Shown here: one piece after another, positions 34,060-44,051 of the stretch
Position numbering within the stretch: the first letter of the stretch is position 1
How the letters are laid out: every line of letters begins with the position of its first letter
Source: Paeniglutamicibacter antarcticus
GTDB taxonomy: Bacteria; Actinomycetota; Actinomycetes; Actinomycetales; Micrococcaceae
Direction of reading: 5' to 3'
NCBI RefSeq assembly: GCF_900010755.1
Contig: NZ_CZJT01000086.1
Location: forward strand, 62,001-126,000
Length of the DNA stretch: 64,000 nt
Translations under genes and position numbers: made by a program
Notes under the pieces: model-generated
Database searches by the model: none
Told to the model about the DNA's origin: nothing
The model's input: only the letters and a program-made list of their open reading frames with translations

Positions 34060-36551
34060 GCCAGGATTCCGCACCCGGAGCCAAGGCCCGGTTCAGTGCC
34101 TTGATGCAGCGTGTGGCGGCAAGTGCCCACCGGGAACGCAAGCCGCAGCCTCTGGCGGATGAACCGCTGCGGTTGGACCTTCGGGGACTCTGGTCACTGA
34201 TCGGCGCATGGGCAGCAGCATTGCTCGGTGTACGGCTTCCATTGCAGCTCCAGCAACTCGGCGCCATCACCGCCCTGATCTTGGCAGCCCTAGGCGTGCT
34301 GTTTCTGCTCAGGCCCCGTCACGGCCACTTCGGCGGTGAAAGCACTCCGCTCTTTGCCGCGCCGACACTCCTGTGTGTGGCAGCGGGGCTCGTGTTAGCC
34401 CAAATGGTGTTGACCGGAGCTACCTCGGTCCCCGAACCTCTACGCACCGCAGCCGAGAGTTCGATGGTGGTTCGCCTCCAGATGGAGCTCAATGCCACGC
34501 CCCGGGCAGGTAGTGCCGTCGATAAGTTCTCCGAAGGTGCGGACCCGCAGAAAACCTACAGGGTGGAAGCCAGCACCGAAATGTTGCGCCGTGGGGATGC
34601 TTGGCAGCGGGTCGACGTGCTTGCCACCCTCGGGTACCCGCAATCCTTGGCGCCGACCGGACCTGCCCTCACGCGCGGCTCCCGCGTTGAAGTTCTCGCC
34701 CGGATTTCACCGAATCCGCCCGGGCAACGCAGCCGATTCCGGCTCACTGCAGTAGCGCCGCTGCGGAACCTCGAAGCAGCAGCAACGCCGGGGCCAGCAG
34801 AAACCATGCGGCAGAAATTCCTCCAGCAGGCCAAAGCCCTCCCGGAACCGGGAAACGCCCTGCTGCCGGGCATGGTGTTTGGTGAGCGAGGTGGCCAAAG
34901 CCAGGAACTCACAGATGCCATGAAAGCCTCTGGACTTTCACACCTCAGCGCAGTCTCCGGGGCAAATTGTGCCATGGTGCTGGGGGCAGCTTTTGCAATG
35001 CTTCGTTTGGTGGGCACTCCTCGAATGCTGACCTTGGTGCTCGGGCTGGGCGTCCTGGCGGGATTCGTGCTGCTTGTCGGGTACGAACCCAGCGTCCTGC
35101 GCGCAGCTGTCATGGGTTCTATCGCCGCGTTTTCCGTGCATTCCTCGCGTGGCCGCAATGCCCTGTCGGCGCTTTGCCTGGCAGTGGTGATCCTTCTGGC
35201 GATCGACCCGTATCTTGCGGGGGAGGCAGCATTCCAGCTCTCGGCACTGGCAACGACCGGAATTGTGTTGCTTGGACGCAGGCTTGCCGAGCTGTTCAGT
35301 CGTCGACTCCCGGCTTTCCTTGCCGAAGGAACGGCGATCGCCGTCGCGGCGCAAATCGCTTGCCTGCCGGTATTGGTCAGCCTGAGTCCCACGTTTTCCT
35401 TGTACTCGGTTCCTGCCAATCTTTTGGTGGCCCCCTTGATTCCCTGGATTACGATCACGGGCACGGCGGGCATCGTGGTGATGATGGTTTGGGGCCCGCT
35501 GGGCACGCTGTTCATCTGGGCAGCCGGGATTCCTGCAACGCTGGTTGGAATGATTGGCCTTTGGGTTGCAGGTCTGCCGGGCGCGTTGAGGCCGTGGCCT
35601 GCAGGCATGTTGGGTATTGGATTGGCGTGGGGGATTTTCGTAGCCGTTTTCTTTTCCCTGGGGTACTCGCCACAGCAGCAGGGAACGTGGCATGCAAAGA
35701 TCCCGGCTGCTGTGCAAAGTGTGGCCGTGGGCTTGCTCCTGGGAGTTACGTTGCCGGTGACGGCCTTGGTGCCTGCCCCTGCCGTTTCATGGTTGGTGGT
35801 CGCCTGCGATGTTGGTCAAGGAGACGGGCTGGTTCTCAACGCAGGTGACGCCGGAGCCATCGTGCTCGATACCGGCAGGGAACCTCCGGACATTGACGCG
35901 TGTCTGGCCCGGTTGCGGGTGAAGCAGATCGCCACGATCTTCATCACCCACCAACATGCCGACCATGATGCAGGGATTGCCGGGGCCGGGCGAAACCGCG
36001 AGGTCCATCAAGTGTTCTATTCAGTGCTTGATGACCCGGCAAAACCTCCCACCGTCAATGGAGTCAGTGGCCAACAGCTGGCCACCGGTGCGCACGGAAA
36101 CACGGGGAACATCAGTTGGACGGTATTGGCTCCGGGCAGCACCGATTCAAAGTTTGATGAGAACGACGCATCGCTCGTGATTCGCTTCGAAATCAGGATT
36201 CCGGGAACCGACAGGAGCATTTCGATGCTGGCCACCGGGGACATGCAGGAAACCGGGATGGGTCCGTTGATTGCCTCCGGTGCCGTGAAACCAGCGGATA
36301 TTCTCAAGGTTTCCCACCACGGGGCAGCCAACGGAGGCACTGACATTATCGGTGTGGTTCGTCCGTCGGTGGCCCTGATCAGCGTGGGGAAGGAGAACAC
36401 CTACGGTCATCCAAGTACGAAGATTATCGACGCATTGCAGGAAACCGGGGTGTTGGCGTTGCGCACCGATGAACGCGGCACCATCGTGCTCGGGTGGGCG
36501 AACAATACGCTGAGCGTCTCGGTGCTGGAAACTTCCACCACGGATCCATAG
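34056..36551 (+). CDS. comEC: ComEC/Rec2 family DNA internalisation channel
   Basis: 831 residues with N-terminal membrane segments, an OB-like external domain (~100-250), the Competence membrane domain (VFGERGGQSQELTDAMKASGLSHLSAVSGANCAMVLG, LGYEPSVLRAAVMGS) and a C-terminal metallo-beta-lactamase domain (DVGQGDGLVL, the metal ligands THQHADHDAG, LKVSHHGAANGG). It carries single-stranded DNA into the cytoplasm; the beta-lactamase-like domain is thought to degrade the other strand. It starts ATGA within the comEA stop. The full metal-binding set appears intact, so the protein should be active. The locus is typical of actinobacteria and comes before holA. Confidence 0.94.
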   Translation: MSQDSAPGAKARFSALMQRVAASAHRERKPQPLADEPLRLDLRGLWSLIGAWAAALLGVRLPLQLQQLGAITALILAALGVLFLLRPRHGHFGGESTPLFAAPTLLCVAAGLVLAQMVLTGATSVPEPLRTAAESSMVVRLQMELNATPRAGSAVDKFSEGADPQKTYRVEASTEMLRRGDAWQRVDVLATLGYPQSLAPTGPALTRGSRVEVLARISPNPPGQRSRFRLTAVAPLRNLEAAATPGPAETMRQKFLQQAKALPEPGNALLPGMVFGERGGQSQELTDAMKASGLSHLSAVSGANCAMVLGAAFAMLRLVGTPRMLTLVLGLGVLAGFVLLVGYEPSVLRAAVMGSIAAFSVHSSRGRNALSALCLAVVILLAIDPYLAGEAAFQLSALATTGIVLLGRRLAELFSRRLPAFLAEGTAIAVAAQIACLPVLVSLSPTFSLYSVPANLLVAPLIPWITITGTAGIVVMMVWGPLGTLFIWAAGIPATLVGMIGLWVAGLPGALRPWPAGMLGIGLAWGIFVAVFFSLGYSPQQQGTWHAKIPAAVQSVAVGLLLGVTLPVTALVPAPAVSWLVVACDVGQGDGLVLNAGDAGAIVLDTGREPPDIDACLARLRVKQIATIFITHQHADHDAGIAGAGRNREVHQVFYSVLDDPAKPPTVNGVSGQQLATGAHGNTGNISWTVLAPGSTDSKFDENDASLVIRFEIRIPGTDRSISMLATGDMQETGMGPLIASGAVKPADILKVSHHGAANGGTDIIGVVRPSVALISVGKENTYGHPSTKIIDALQETGVLALRTDERGTIVLGWANNTLSVSVLETSTTDP

Positions 36552-36640
36552 AGCAGGGGAAGCTTGTTCCGGTCGGCCCTTGTAAGCGTCTTGCGGATAG
36601 TATTTATGGAGTTCTTCATTCACTACGTAAAGGTTCGGTC

Positions 36641-37639
36641 ATGGCTGCGGCACGAGGCACAACTAAGAGCGCCGGAATTTCCTGGCGAGAGGTCTCTCCG
36701 GCGGATATTATCCTGCTCCAAGGCTCCGAAGAGCTGCTCGCTTCGCGTTCCTTTGAGAAGGTCAGGGCCGATTTGCGTGCGGCAGGCGAGGTCGAAGTCA
36801 CCCGGTTCGAGGCAAATGCCTACGAGAAGGGCGAGCTGTTGCTGGCCTCCAGCCCCTCGCTCTTTAGCGAAACCAAACTCATCGAGGTCCGCAACCTGGC
36901 CAACATGAACGAAGACTTCTTGGACGACACCCTGAAGTATGCAAAGTCCCCGGCGCCCGACACCACCCTGGTGCTTCACCACAGCGGGGGAGTGCGCGGC
37001 AAAAAGTTGCTCGATGCGCTCAAGGCCGCCGGCGCGGTGCTTGTTGATTGCCAGCCGTTGAAGAAGGACTCGGAGAAAATCGACTTCGTATCCCAGGAGT
37101 TCAAGGCGGCCAAACGCCGGTTGAACGCCGAGGGTGCCAGGGCATTGGTTGCCGCTTTGGGCAGCGACCTGTCCGAACTTGCCGCCGCATGTTCGCAGCT
37201 CCTGCAGGACACCACCGGTGCCGTCGACCAGGACGCCGTCGACAAGTATTACGGTGGCCGGGTTGAAGCGACGGGTTTCAAGGTAGCGGATGCAGCCATG
37301 ATGGGCAGGGCCGATGTTGCCCTTTCGACGCTACGTCATGCGCTGTCCACGGGCACCGATCCGGTACCGATCGTTGCCACGCTGGCGATGAAATTGCGCC
37401 AGGTTGCCAAGGTTGCCGGTGCCAGGAAGTCCTCAGGCCAGTTGGCCAGCGAATTGGGGATGCCTCCTTGGCAGGTGCAACAGGCCCAGGAGCAAGCGCG
37501 CTTCTGGAACGCCGATGACCTGGCCCGGTGCATCCGCTTGGTTGCGGAGGCCGACGCGCAGGTCAAGGGCGCCTCGCGCGACCCCGAGTATGCGGTCGAA
37601 CGGGCGGTCACCCAAATCGCGCTGGCCGCCCGACGATAG
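36641..37639 (+). CDS. holA: DNA polymerase III, delta subunit
   Basis: 332 residues. Delta is the wrench of the clamp loader and opens the beta sliding clamp. The N-terminal ILLQGSEELLASRSFEKVRADLRA, LFSETKLIEVRNL and TTLVLHHSGGVRGKKLLDALK, followed by the domain-II/III sequence YYGGRVEATGFKVADA and LATLAMKLRQVAKVAGARKSSGQLA (approximate spelling of the C-terminal block), identify it. ATG 36641 has AAAGG eight bases upstream; the open frame before it overlaps comEC. The gene ends at a strong bidirectional hairpin shared with the converging permease gene. Confidence 0.93.
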   Translation: MAAARGTTKSAGISWREVSPADIILLQGSEELLASRSFEKVRADLRAAGEVEVTRFEANAYEKGELLLASSPSLFSETKLIEVRNLANMNEDFLDDTLKYAKSPAPDTTLVLHHSGGVRGKKLLDALKAAGAVLVDCQPLKKDSEKIDFVSQEFKAAKRRLNAEGARALVAALGSDLSELAAACSQLLQDTTGAVDQDAVDKYYGGRVEATGFKVADAAMMGRADVALSTLRHALSTGTDPVPIVATLAMKLRQVAKVAGARKSSGQLASELGMPPWQVQQAQEQARFWNADDLARCIRLVAEADAQVKGASRDPEYAVERAVTQIALAARR

Positions 37640-37666
37640 AAATACCATTAGCTGTCGCCTAGAAAA

Positions 37667-37716
37667 CGCGATGGGCCGAACACGGTGGCCATAGCCACTG
37701 CGTTCGGCCCATCGCG
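37667..37716. terminator. Bidirectional terminator between holA and the permease gene
   Basis: CGCGATGGGCCGAAC (37667-37681) pairs perfectly with GTTCGGCCCATCGCG (37702-37716), 15 bp, with an inner GTGGC/GCCAC pairing. On the minus strand it is followed by TTTTCTAGG, so it is best suited to the permease transcript, and it serves holA by position. Confidence 0.8.
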
Positions 37717-37750
37717 AGGGTGCCGGGCCAATGACCCGGAGGGATCCGGG

Positions 37751-39268
37751 CTAGTTGGAGTCGCCGATTCCGGAGCCGACGATCGTGAATTCAAGCTGCG
37801 CATCGGAGTTGGCGCGCGCCTGGGCAATGGCCTGGATGCGTCCCCGGGAGAGGTACCAGCCGATCATCAACAGCGGGATGATCACGAGGATCGAGGCAAC
37901 GGTCCAGGTACCCACCGGTGAATCGAAGGCCATCAGCACGATCACAGCCAGCAGGAACGCGAGGGTCAGGTAGCCGGTGTACGGGGCACCGATCATCCTG
38001 AATGCCGGACGTACGGCTTCCCCGCGCTTGGCCAAGCGGAACAGGGCCAGCTGGCAGAACACGATCATGGCCCACGAGGCAATGATGCCTAGCGCCGCCA
38101 TATTCAGCACGATCTCGAACGCCGCAGCCGGGACAATTGCGTTGAGCACCACGCCAAGGCCCGCCACGGCGGCAGTCAGGGCAATGCCGCCATAGGGAAC
38201 TCCGCGACTGTTGAGCTTGGCAGCGAAGCGCGGTGCGGATCCCGCCAGAGCCATCGAGCGCAGGATCCGGCCGGTTGAATACAGTCCCGCGTTCAGCGAG
38301 GACATGGCGGCTGTGAGCACCACAAGGTTCATGATCGAGTCCACGCCGGAAACCCCGATGGATCCGAAGAATGTCACGAACGGCGATTCGCCGGCCTTGT
38401 ACGCGGAGTAGGGCAGCAGCAGCGAAAGCAGCACCAGGGAACCGACGTAGAAGACGGCGATGCGGATGATAACCGTGTTGATGGCCTTCGGCATGACCTT
38501 CTCCGGGTTCTGCGTTTCGCCGGCCGCGGTGCCAATGAGCTCGATCGAAGCGTAGGCGAACACCACGCCCTGCATGACAACAACCACCGGAAGCAGTCCG
38601 TTGGGGAAGAACCCGCCGTTGTCGGCAATGAGCGCGAAGCCGACCTCGTGCCCCTCGATCGGGGTACCGAAGATCACGAAGTACGTGCCCACCAGCAGGA
38701 ACGCCACCAGCGCGACGACCTTGATCAGCGCAAACCAGAACTCAAGCTCGCCAAAGACCTTCACCGAAACCAGGTTGAGTCCAAGTACCAGCAGCAGCGC
38801 CGCCAGCGCCCACACCCACTGCGGGACCCCGCCGATCCACGGCACATACTTGGCAAAGAAATTCATGTACAGCGCAATGGCGGTGATGTCCACGATGGCC
38901 GTCATCGCCCAGTTGAGCCAGTACAGCCAGCCGGTGACAAACGCCGCCTTTTCGCCGAAGAACTCACGGGCGTAGGAGACGAAGGATCCCGAGGACGGGC
39001 GGTGGACCACCAGCTCGCCCAGTGCGCGCAGGATCAGGAAGGCGAAGAACCCACAGATCGCGTAGCTGAACATCAGGGCCGGTCCGGCCCCGGCCAATCG
39101 CCCGCCGGCGCCCATGAACAGCCCGGTGCCAATGGCACCGCCAATGGCGATCATCTGGATTTGTCGCGGTTTCAGGCCCTTGTGCATGCCCTTGTCTTCG
39201 GCCGTCAGAGCGGAACGAGTGGCATTGGGTGGCTGGGTGGCGCGAATTTCTGGAACTTCACTGTTCAT
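37751..39268 (-). CDS. Amino acid permease, AAT family, probable L-asparagine transporter
   Basis: 505 residues and 12 predicted membrane segments. The amino acid transporter signature [33 protein letters not shown], then [39 protein letters not shown], is typical of AAT permeases such as AnsP, CycA and GabP. Its place at the end of an operon with asparaginase and aspartase makes L-asparagine (or aspartate) the probable substrate; sequence alone does not decide it. ATG 39268 has GAGAGG upstream. It follows aspA by 76 bases. Confidence 0.9.
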   Translation of the reverse strand: MNSEVPEIRATQPPNATRSALTAEDKGMHKGLKPRQIQMIAIGGAIGTGLFMGAGGRLAGAGPALMFSYAICGFFAFLILRALGELVVHRPSSGSFVSYAREFFGEKAAFVTGWLYWLNWAMTAIVDITAIALYMNFFAKYVPWIGGVPQWVWALAALLLVLGLNLVSVKVFGELEFWFALIKVVALVAFLLVGTYFVIFGTPIEGHEVGFALIADNGGFFPNGLLPVVVVMQGVVFAYASIELIGTAAGETQNPEKVMPKAINTVIIRIAVFYVGSLVLLSLLLPYSAYKAGESPFVTFFGSIGVSGVDSIMNLVVLTAAMSSLNAGLYSTGRILRSMALAGSAPRFAAKLNSRGVPYGGIALTAAVAGLGVVLNAIVPAAAFEIVLNMAALGIIASWAMIVFCQLALFRLAKRGEAVRPAFRMIGAPYTGYLTLAFLLAVIVLMAFDSPVGTWTVASILVIIPLLMIGWYLSRGRIQAIAQARANSDAQLEFTIVGSGIGDSN

Positions 39269-39344
39269 GTGCGGGAGCCTCTCGGGGGAGTGTCTTGGGC
39301 GTGCTCAAGGGATCAATATCTGGGAACGGAACGAATGGGGGAGC

Positions 39345-40775
39345 TTATTCGCTGAGGTTGGCCAGGCGTTCGGGGCGCAACAATTCGTTGAGCTCCAGCT
39401 CGGTGAGCAACCCGTGCTCGAGGACCAGTTCGGCCACACCGCGCCCGGTGGCCAGCGCCTCCAGGGCGATCTTCGTCGAGGCGGCGTATCCGAGCTGGAC
39501 TGTCAGCGCGGTGACCAGACCGATGGAGTTTTCCACCTGGGCACGCAGCTTGTCCTCGTGGGCGGTGATGCCGATGATGCACTTGTCGGCCAGCGTGATG
39601 CACGCTGCTTCGAGATGGCGCATGGACTTGGTCAGGCTGTGCACGATGATCGGTTCGAAGGCGTTTAGCTGCAACTGCCCGGATTCGGCGGCCATGGTGA
39701 TGGTCACGTCGTTGCCGATGACCTCGTAGGCCACTTGGTTCACGACCTCCGGGATCACCGGGTTGACCTTGCCGGGCATGATCGAGGATCCTGACTGCAC
39801 CGCCGGCAGGTCGATTTCGCCGAAGCCGGCACGCGGGCCGGAGGAGAGCAGCCGCAGGTCGTTGCAGACCTTGGAGAGCTTGACGGCCACACGCTTGAGC
39901 ACACCGGAGAGGTGGACGAAGGCGCCGACGTCGGCGGTGGCCTCGATCAGGTCGAAGGCGGTCTCCAGTTTCAGTCCGGAGATCGCTGCCAAGTGCGTGC
40001 AGGCCAGAGTGGAGTAGCCCCGCGGCGCGTTCAACTCGGTGCCGATGGCGGTGGCACCGAGGTTGATCTCGTGGATGAGCAGCGTGGATTCGGCCAGCCG
40101 GGCACGATCCTCGCCGAGCGTGACGGCGTAGGCGTTGAATTCCTGGCCCAGTGTCATCGGAACAGCGTCCTGCAGCTGGGTGCGTCCCATCTTCACCACT
40201 GTGCGGAATTCCACGGCCTTGGCAGCAAAGGCCGCCCCGAGGTGTTCCATCGCCGCCACCAGCGAGGTGGCGCCGAAGATCGTGGCAACGCGCACCGCGG
40301 TCGGGTACACGTCGTTGGTCGACTGGCTGAGGTTCACGTGGTCGTTGGGGTGAAGGAACTGGTATTCGCCCTTGGCGTGCCCCATGATTTCCAGCGCGCG
40401 GTTGGCGATGACCTCATTGGCGTTCATGTTCGAGGAGGTGCCGGCACCGCCCTGAATCACGTCGACCACGAATTGGTCGTGGAATTTGCCGCCGATGATT
40501 TCACGACAGGCGGTGATGATGGCCTCCGCGCGGGTGGCATCGAGCAGGCCGAGTTCCTGGTTGGCCCGGGCGGCGGCCTGCTTGACCATGGCCAACGCGG
40601 TGACCAGGTGGGTGTTGGTGGACAGCGGTTGGCCGGTGATCGGGAAGTTTTCCACGGCTCGCAGGGTGTGGACTCCCCAGTAGGCCTCGGCCGGGATGTC
40701 CCGGTCGCCAATCAGGTCGTGTTCGCTGCGTACAGCATGTGGAAGGGCGGCCGGCAGGGTGCTGATTTCGGACAT
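39345..40775 (-). CDS. aspA: Aspartate ammonia-lyase
   Basis: 476 residues, a member of the fumarase/aspartase superfamily that converts aspartate to fumarate and ammonia. Signature GSSIMPGKVNPV (near residue 318) is exact, and QGGAGTSSNMNANEVIANRALE, NDHVNLSQSTNDVYPTAVRV and KMGRTQLQDAVPMTLGQEF belong to the family; the QGGAGTS and VGRTQLQDAVPMTLGQE forms are those of aspartase rather than fumarase. ATG 40775 has AGGAG six bases upstream. It lies 100 bases after the asparaginase gene, completing Asn to Asp to fumarate. Confidence 0.94.
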   Translation of the reverse strand: MSEISTLPAALPHAVRSEHDLIGDRDIPAEAYWGVHTLRAVENFPITGQPLSTNTHLVTALAMVKQAAARANQELGLLDATRAEAIITACREIIGGKFHDQFVVDVIQGGAGTSSNMNANEVIANRALEIMGHAKGEYQFLHPNDHVNLSQSTNDVYPTAVRVATIFGATSLVAAMEHLGAAFAAKAVEFRTVVKMGRTQLQDAVPMTLGQEFNAYAVTLGEDRARLAESTLLIHEINLGATAIGTELNAPRGYSTLACTHLAAISGLKLETAFDLIEATADVGAFVHLSGVLKRVAVKLSKVCNDLRLLSSGPRAGFGEIDLPAVQSGSSIMPGKVNPVIPEVVNQVAYEVIGNDVTITMAAESGQLQLNAFEPIIVHSLTKSMRHLEAACITLADKCIIGITAHEDKLRAQVENSIGLVTALTVQLGYAASTKIALEALATGRGVAELVLEHGLLTELELNELLRPERLANLSE

Positions 40776-40874
40776 GGTTCTCCTAGGATGGCTGTGCGTG
40801 GGAGGTGATTCTTGGGAGCGAGATTGATTTTTGGGCGCGCTCCAGCGCAAAAGAGGATGGGGGCGGGCTGGAGG

Positions 40875-41840
40875 CTAGTCCAGGGGCCAGCCGGTCAGCG
40901 CGCCGACCTGCTGGCCGCCGCCGAGTGCTGGAAGGTCGTTGAAGGGGGACAGGGTCGCCGGATCCATACCGAGGGCCAGCAGTGCGGGGACCGCGGCCGG
41001 CATCCGGGCCCGGTCCCCGCCGTCGGCGATCTTCAATGCCACGCTGGAGCCATCGGACAGGGCGATGAGCTGGATGCCCTCAAACCCGTCCTTGGCCAGG
41101 AGACCGGGTACCGCACGCATCAACTCAGTGACGTCGCGACCTTGGCCCGCGACCATCTCAGGGTGGGCACGCATGGCGGTTGCCACCTCGTACTCGGCGG
41201 TACCTTCCGGTGCCGTGGCCAAAAGCCCGAACGCCCGTGCCATACCGGTGAGGGAGAGCGCAAAGACCTCCGTGCCGCAACCGTCGGTGCTGGTTGTCGT
41301 GATCGCTTCACCGGTCAGTTCGCTGACGACCTCGCGAATCAGGGTGGGCAGCGGATGCGAGTGTTCGAGGTAGCCTGCGGTGTCCCAGCCGCGGAGCATG
41401 CAGGTGGCGAGCATGGCGGCATGTTTGCCGGAGCAGTTCTGAGCCAATTGGGTGGGTCCGAGGCCAGCCATCGTCCAGCCGTGGCGTTCGGCCGCCCCAT
41501 AGGGGACATCCAGTGAGTTGCGCAGCGCGGCGGGATCCAGCCCGGCATCGGCAAGGATTTTCGCCGCGGCGTCTTGGTGGGCTGCGGCTCCCGAGTGGCT
41601 TGCCGCGGCAAGTGCGAGCTGGTCGGCGGGCAGTCGGAGGCCGGCGCGCACCATGGCAACGGCAAACAAGGGCTTCAGTGCCGATCGCGGGTAGATCCGC
41701 GCCGAGGGCTCCCCTCGGGTGAGCACTGTGGATCCGGACGCATCCAGGGCCACAAGCGAACCGTAATGGACGCTTTCGACCAAGGCGCCCCGGGTTTGCA
41801 CCGCGAGTGGCGCGTGGGCGGGAAAGTCAGTGAGGTTCAT
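40875..41840 (-). CDS. L-asparaginase, AnsII/PF06089 family
   Basis: 321 residues of the asparaginase II family (PF06089), which is unrelated to the bacterial type I/II asparaginases. Recognisable blocks: RGALVESVHYGSLVALDA, SALKPLFAVAMV, ASHSGAAAHQD, NCSGKHAAMLATC and TSTDGCGTEVFALSLTGMARAF. The Ser and Lys of SGKH and SALK are the conserved polar residues of the serine/threonine active site. It hydrolyses asparagine to aspartate and ammonia. It overlaps the upstream regulator gene by four bases (ATGA) and precedes aspA. Cytoplasmic: no signal peptide. Confidence 0.9.
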   Translation of the reverse strand: MNLTDFPAHAPLAVQTRGALVESVHYGSLVALDASGSTVLTRGEPSARIYPRSALKPLFAVAMVRAGLRLPADQLALAAASHSGAAAHQDAAAKILADAGLDPAALRNSLDVPYGAAERHGWTMAGLGPTQLAQNCSGKHAAMLATCMLRGWDTAGYLEHSHPLPTLIREVVSELTGEAITTTSTDGCGTEVFALSLTGMARAFGLLATAPEGTAEYEVATAMRAHPEMVAGQGRDVTELMRAVPGLLAKDGFEGIQLIALSDGSSVALKIADGGDRARMPAAVPALLALGMDPATLSPFNDLPALGGGQQVGALTGWPLD

Positions 41841-42544
41841 TCTTTGTCCGCTCCAAGGATCAGGGTCAGTGCGTCATCGACGGCGCCCAGGTGTTCTGTC
41901 ATGGCCCTGCCAGCGGCAAGCCCATCGCCTCGTTCGATGGCCGCGAAGATCGCCCGATGTTCGGCATTCGAGGGGTCTCGGCGGCCCGTGATCAAGTTGA
42001 TGGTTTCCGATTGGTTGACCATTGCCTCACGAATGTCGTTGACAACTCGTTCAAAAACCCCGTTGCCGCTTGCGGCCGCGATGGTGGCATGGAAACTTGC
42101 ATCGAGTCCTACCCACAGTTCGGGATCGTCCTCGGCCTCCATGGCCTTCAAAATTCCACTCAGCTCGTCCAGTTGTTCACGAGTGGCACGCGTTGCTGCG
42201 AGCTCCGCGGCGGGCACCTCGATGTGGGGGCGGGCTTCCATGAGGCTGCGTGCCGAGAACCTTCCGAGCAACAGGTCACCTCCGGCGCGGTTGGCAATCA
42301 CGAAGGTGCCCTTGCCCGTTTTCGTTTCGGTGAGGCCAAGGGCCGCCGAGGATCGCAGTGCTTCCCGGATCACGGACCGGCTAACGGCGTACTGGGTTGC
42401 AAGTACGGCCTCTGCATTGAGTTTGCTGCCCACAGGTAGGGCACCGGATTCGATGGCTTCGCGGAGGGAATTGAAGACGGCCTCGGCCGCGCTTAGCCTG
42501 ACGATCCGCTGAGGTCCAGCAGTCCGGCTGTCTGACCGGTTCAT
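41837..42544 (-). CDS. FadR-subfamily GntR transcriptional regulator of the asparagine operon
   Basis: 235 residues from ATG 42544. The winged HTH has LREAIESGALPVGSKLNAEAVLATQYAVSRSVIREALRSSAALGLTETKTGKGTFV, the GntR pattern, followed by an all-helical FCD/FadR effector domain (EVPAAELAATRATREQLDEL..., LDASFHATIAAASGN, AEHRAIFAAIERGD), in which Asp and His residues (DASFH, EHRAI) may bind a metal. The ATG is leaderless: -10 box CATAGT lies seven bases before it, so the frame start at 42568 is not used. It overlaps the asparaginase gene (ATGA) and probably controls the operon, with aspartate or asparagine as effector. Confidence 0.88.
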   Translation of the reverse strand: MNRSDSRTAGPQRIVRLSAAEAVFNSLREAIESGALPVGSKLNAEAVLATQYAVSRSVIREALRSSAALGLTETKTGKGTFVIANRAGGDLLLGRFSARSLMEARPHIEVPAAELAATRATREQLDELSGILKAMEAEDDPELWVGLDASFHATIAAASGNGVFERVVNDIREAMVNQSETINLITGRRDPSNAEHRAIFAAIERGDGLAAGRAMTEHLGAVDDALTLILGADKE

Positions 42545-42551
42545 GGTTGGA

Positions 42552-42581
42552 ACTATGCCACGTCTCACAAAACACTGTCAA
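42552..42581 (-). promoter_or_regulatory. Promoter of the asparagine operon, leaderless
   Basis: On the minus strand TTGACA (42581-42576) and CATAGT (42557-42552) are 18 bases apart; the ATG follows seven bases later (42544). The -35 box is a full consensus. Transcription should start at or next to the ATG. Confidence 0.7.
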
Positions 42582-42728
42582 GACGCGCATCGGGCGACGG
42601 CGGGGTGCACGTTCCACTCTTCATCAAACGCGCATGTCAGCGTCCAAAAGTGAATTCAGGATGTGAAACGGGGTCGATGCTCCGCAGCCGGGCTGTGGTC
42701 AGCGACTTGGCCCGACGACGCGTTAAAC

Positions 42729-42766
42729 GACTAGGTCCTCCACCCAGCCGGGAGGAGGACCTAGTC
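42729..42766 (-). terminator. Terminator of rpsT
   Basis: GACTAGGTCCTCC (42729-42741) pairs perfectly with GGAGGACCTAGTC (42754-42766), loop 12 bases. On the minus strand it follows the rpsT stop by 17 bases. GTTTAACG follows; only a weak U-run. Confidence 0.75.
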
Positions 42767-42783
42767 ATGCAGTGAAGCAATCC

Positions 42784-43044
42784 TTAGAGGGCGTTAACCT
42801 TCTTGGAGATGGCCGACTTGTGGTTTGCTGCGTTGTTCTTGTGCAGCACACCCTTGGTGACGGCCTTGTCAATCTTGCGGCCAGCGGTTACCAGTGCGGT
42901 GTTCGCTGCGTCCTTGTCCTCAGACACAACGGCAGTGTTTACTGCGCGGATTGCGGTCTTCAGCTCGGACTTGATTGCAGCGTTACGCTGGCGTGCCTTC
43001 TCGTTGGTGAGAATGCGCTTCTTCTGGGACTTGATATTTGCCAC
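42784..43044 (-). CDS. rpsT: 30S ribosomal protein S20
   Basis: 86 residues, Lys/Ala/Asn-rich, binding 16S rRNA at the 5' domain in early assembly. Typical start [29 protein letters not shown] and ending [22 protein letters not shown]. Minus strand, with its own terminator, and the 272 bases upstream to the next gene hold no other gene (a TAGTAT at 43184-43179 on the minus strand is a possible -10 box). Confidence 0.97.
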   Translation of the reverse strand: MANIKSQKKRILTNEKARQRNAAIKSELKTAIRAVNTAVVSEDKDAANTALVTAGRKIDKAVTKGVLHKNNAANHKSAISKKVNAL

Positions 43045-43316
43045 TGTTTTAAACTCTCTTGCTCATCGCTTATATGGTCGGTGAGGGATATCTTCCGGGC
43101 CATCGACTGAGCGGCGTGGGGATACCTATGGCGACCCGGGAGAAGTGCCCGTCGACCTGCGCGGACACACAAGAAGTAATACTAGCAGGTTCGTTTCCAA
43201 CTCACGATTCATTGGCGTATTTCCGAACGTGATGCGGGTCAAGTTCCACAGCCGTGCAAATCCGTTATTTCACGCAAACACGCACCCCGGAGGCGTTTTC
43301 CAGGAACGAACAGGGC

Positions 43317-43919
43317 TTACTTTGAGCCCAGTGCCGCCGCAACACGCGCGAAGACTTGCTTGTTCAAAACAGCCCCTTCGCGCCTGATGCCCGAAGGTTT
43401 GAGGCGAATCACCCGGTCCACCTTGACCTCGCTGGGCCGTCCCTGTCTGTCCCAAGGCCCGGTTCCAATGTCGACGTAATCCCTGTCGGTGCGCTCGGCA
43501 TTGCTGTGGTCCTTGGAGGTCAGCATAAGGGCGAGCAAGTGGTTTCCCTCGGTGCCGATCAACAGCACCGGCCGGTCCTTGCCCTGGCTGTAGTCCTCTT
43601 CATAGGGAACCCATGCCCAGACAATCTCCCCGGGATCCGGTTGGCCGTCGGCCACAGGGTTGTATACCGGCCTCACGACACCGCGGAAATCGCCAGGATA
43701 GTCGCCGTTTTCCCAGCCGAGCACCCCCGACGGCTCGGAGTGCACCGGCCCCTGGGCGCCGCGTGTGGCACCGGCAGGCTTGGGCCCCGTCGTGCGGGCC
43801 TTGGATGGCCGGGACTGTGGCTTGGTGCCGGTTTTAGTGTCGTTGTTGTTCTGGGATTTCAGGAACCCGTCAAGGACCTGCCCGAGAAACCCGAAGAATT
43901 TGTTGGCGTTGAACTTCAT
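43317..43919 (-). CDS. PemK/MazF-like protein with a long N-terminal extension, no antitoxin nearby
   Basis: 200 residues. The C-terminal ~110 residues have the MazF/PemK (CcdB-like) barrel: [45 protein letters not shown], then [33 protein letters not shown]. The conserved basic and Thr/Ser residues for RNA cleavage (KDRPVLL, TSKDH) are there. Residues 1-90 are a Gly/Pro/Lys-rich, probably disordered stretch preceded by [15 protein letters not shown]. No antitoxin gene lies on either side, and the location between rpsT and lepA is conserved core territory, so a housekeeping RNase or other non-TA role is plausible. Confidence 0.82.
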   Translation of the reverse strand: MKFNANKFFGFLGQVLDGFLKSQNNNDTKTGTKPQSRPSKARTTGPKPAGATRGAQGPVHSEPSGVLGWENGDYPGDFRGVVRPVYNPVADGQPDPGEIVWAWVPYEEDYSQGKDRPVLLIGTEGNHLLALMLTSKDHSNAERTDRDYVDIGTGPWDRQGRPSEVKVDRVIRLKPSGIRREGAVLNKQVFARVAAALGSK

Positions 43920-44051
43920 GCCGCCAAACTATCAGGCGCAACTCCCTGTTCCCGGTGTGCGACACCAGCGCTGCGGCATGGGAGAATGGCCATTGCGAAG
44001 CAATTCGCAGCCAACTTACTTTTCCACTCCCTTATTAGCGAGGTCCCTTAC

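Noticed and set aside
43045..43316. Clear promoter of rpsT
   Set aside because: TAGTAT at 43184-43179 is a possible -10 box, but no -35 box fits, so it is not listed as a feature.
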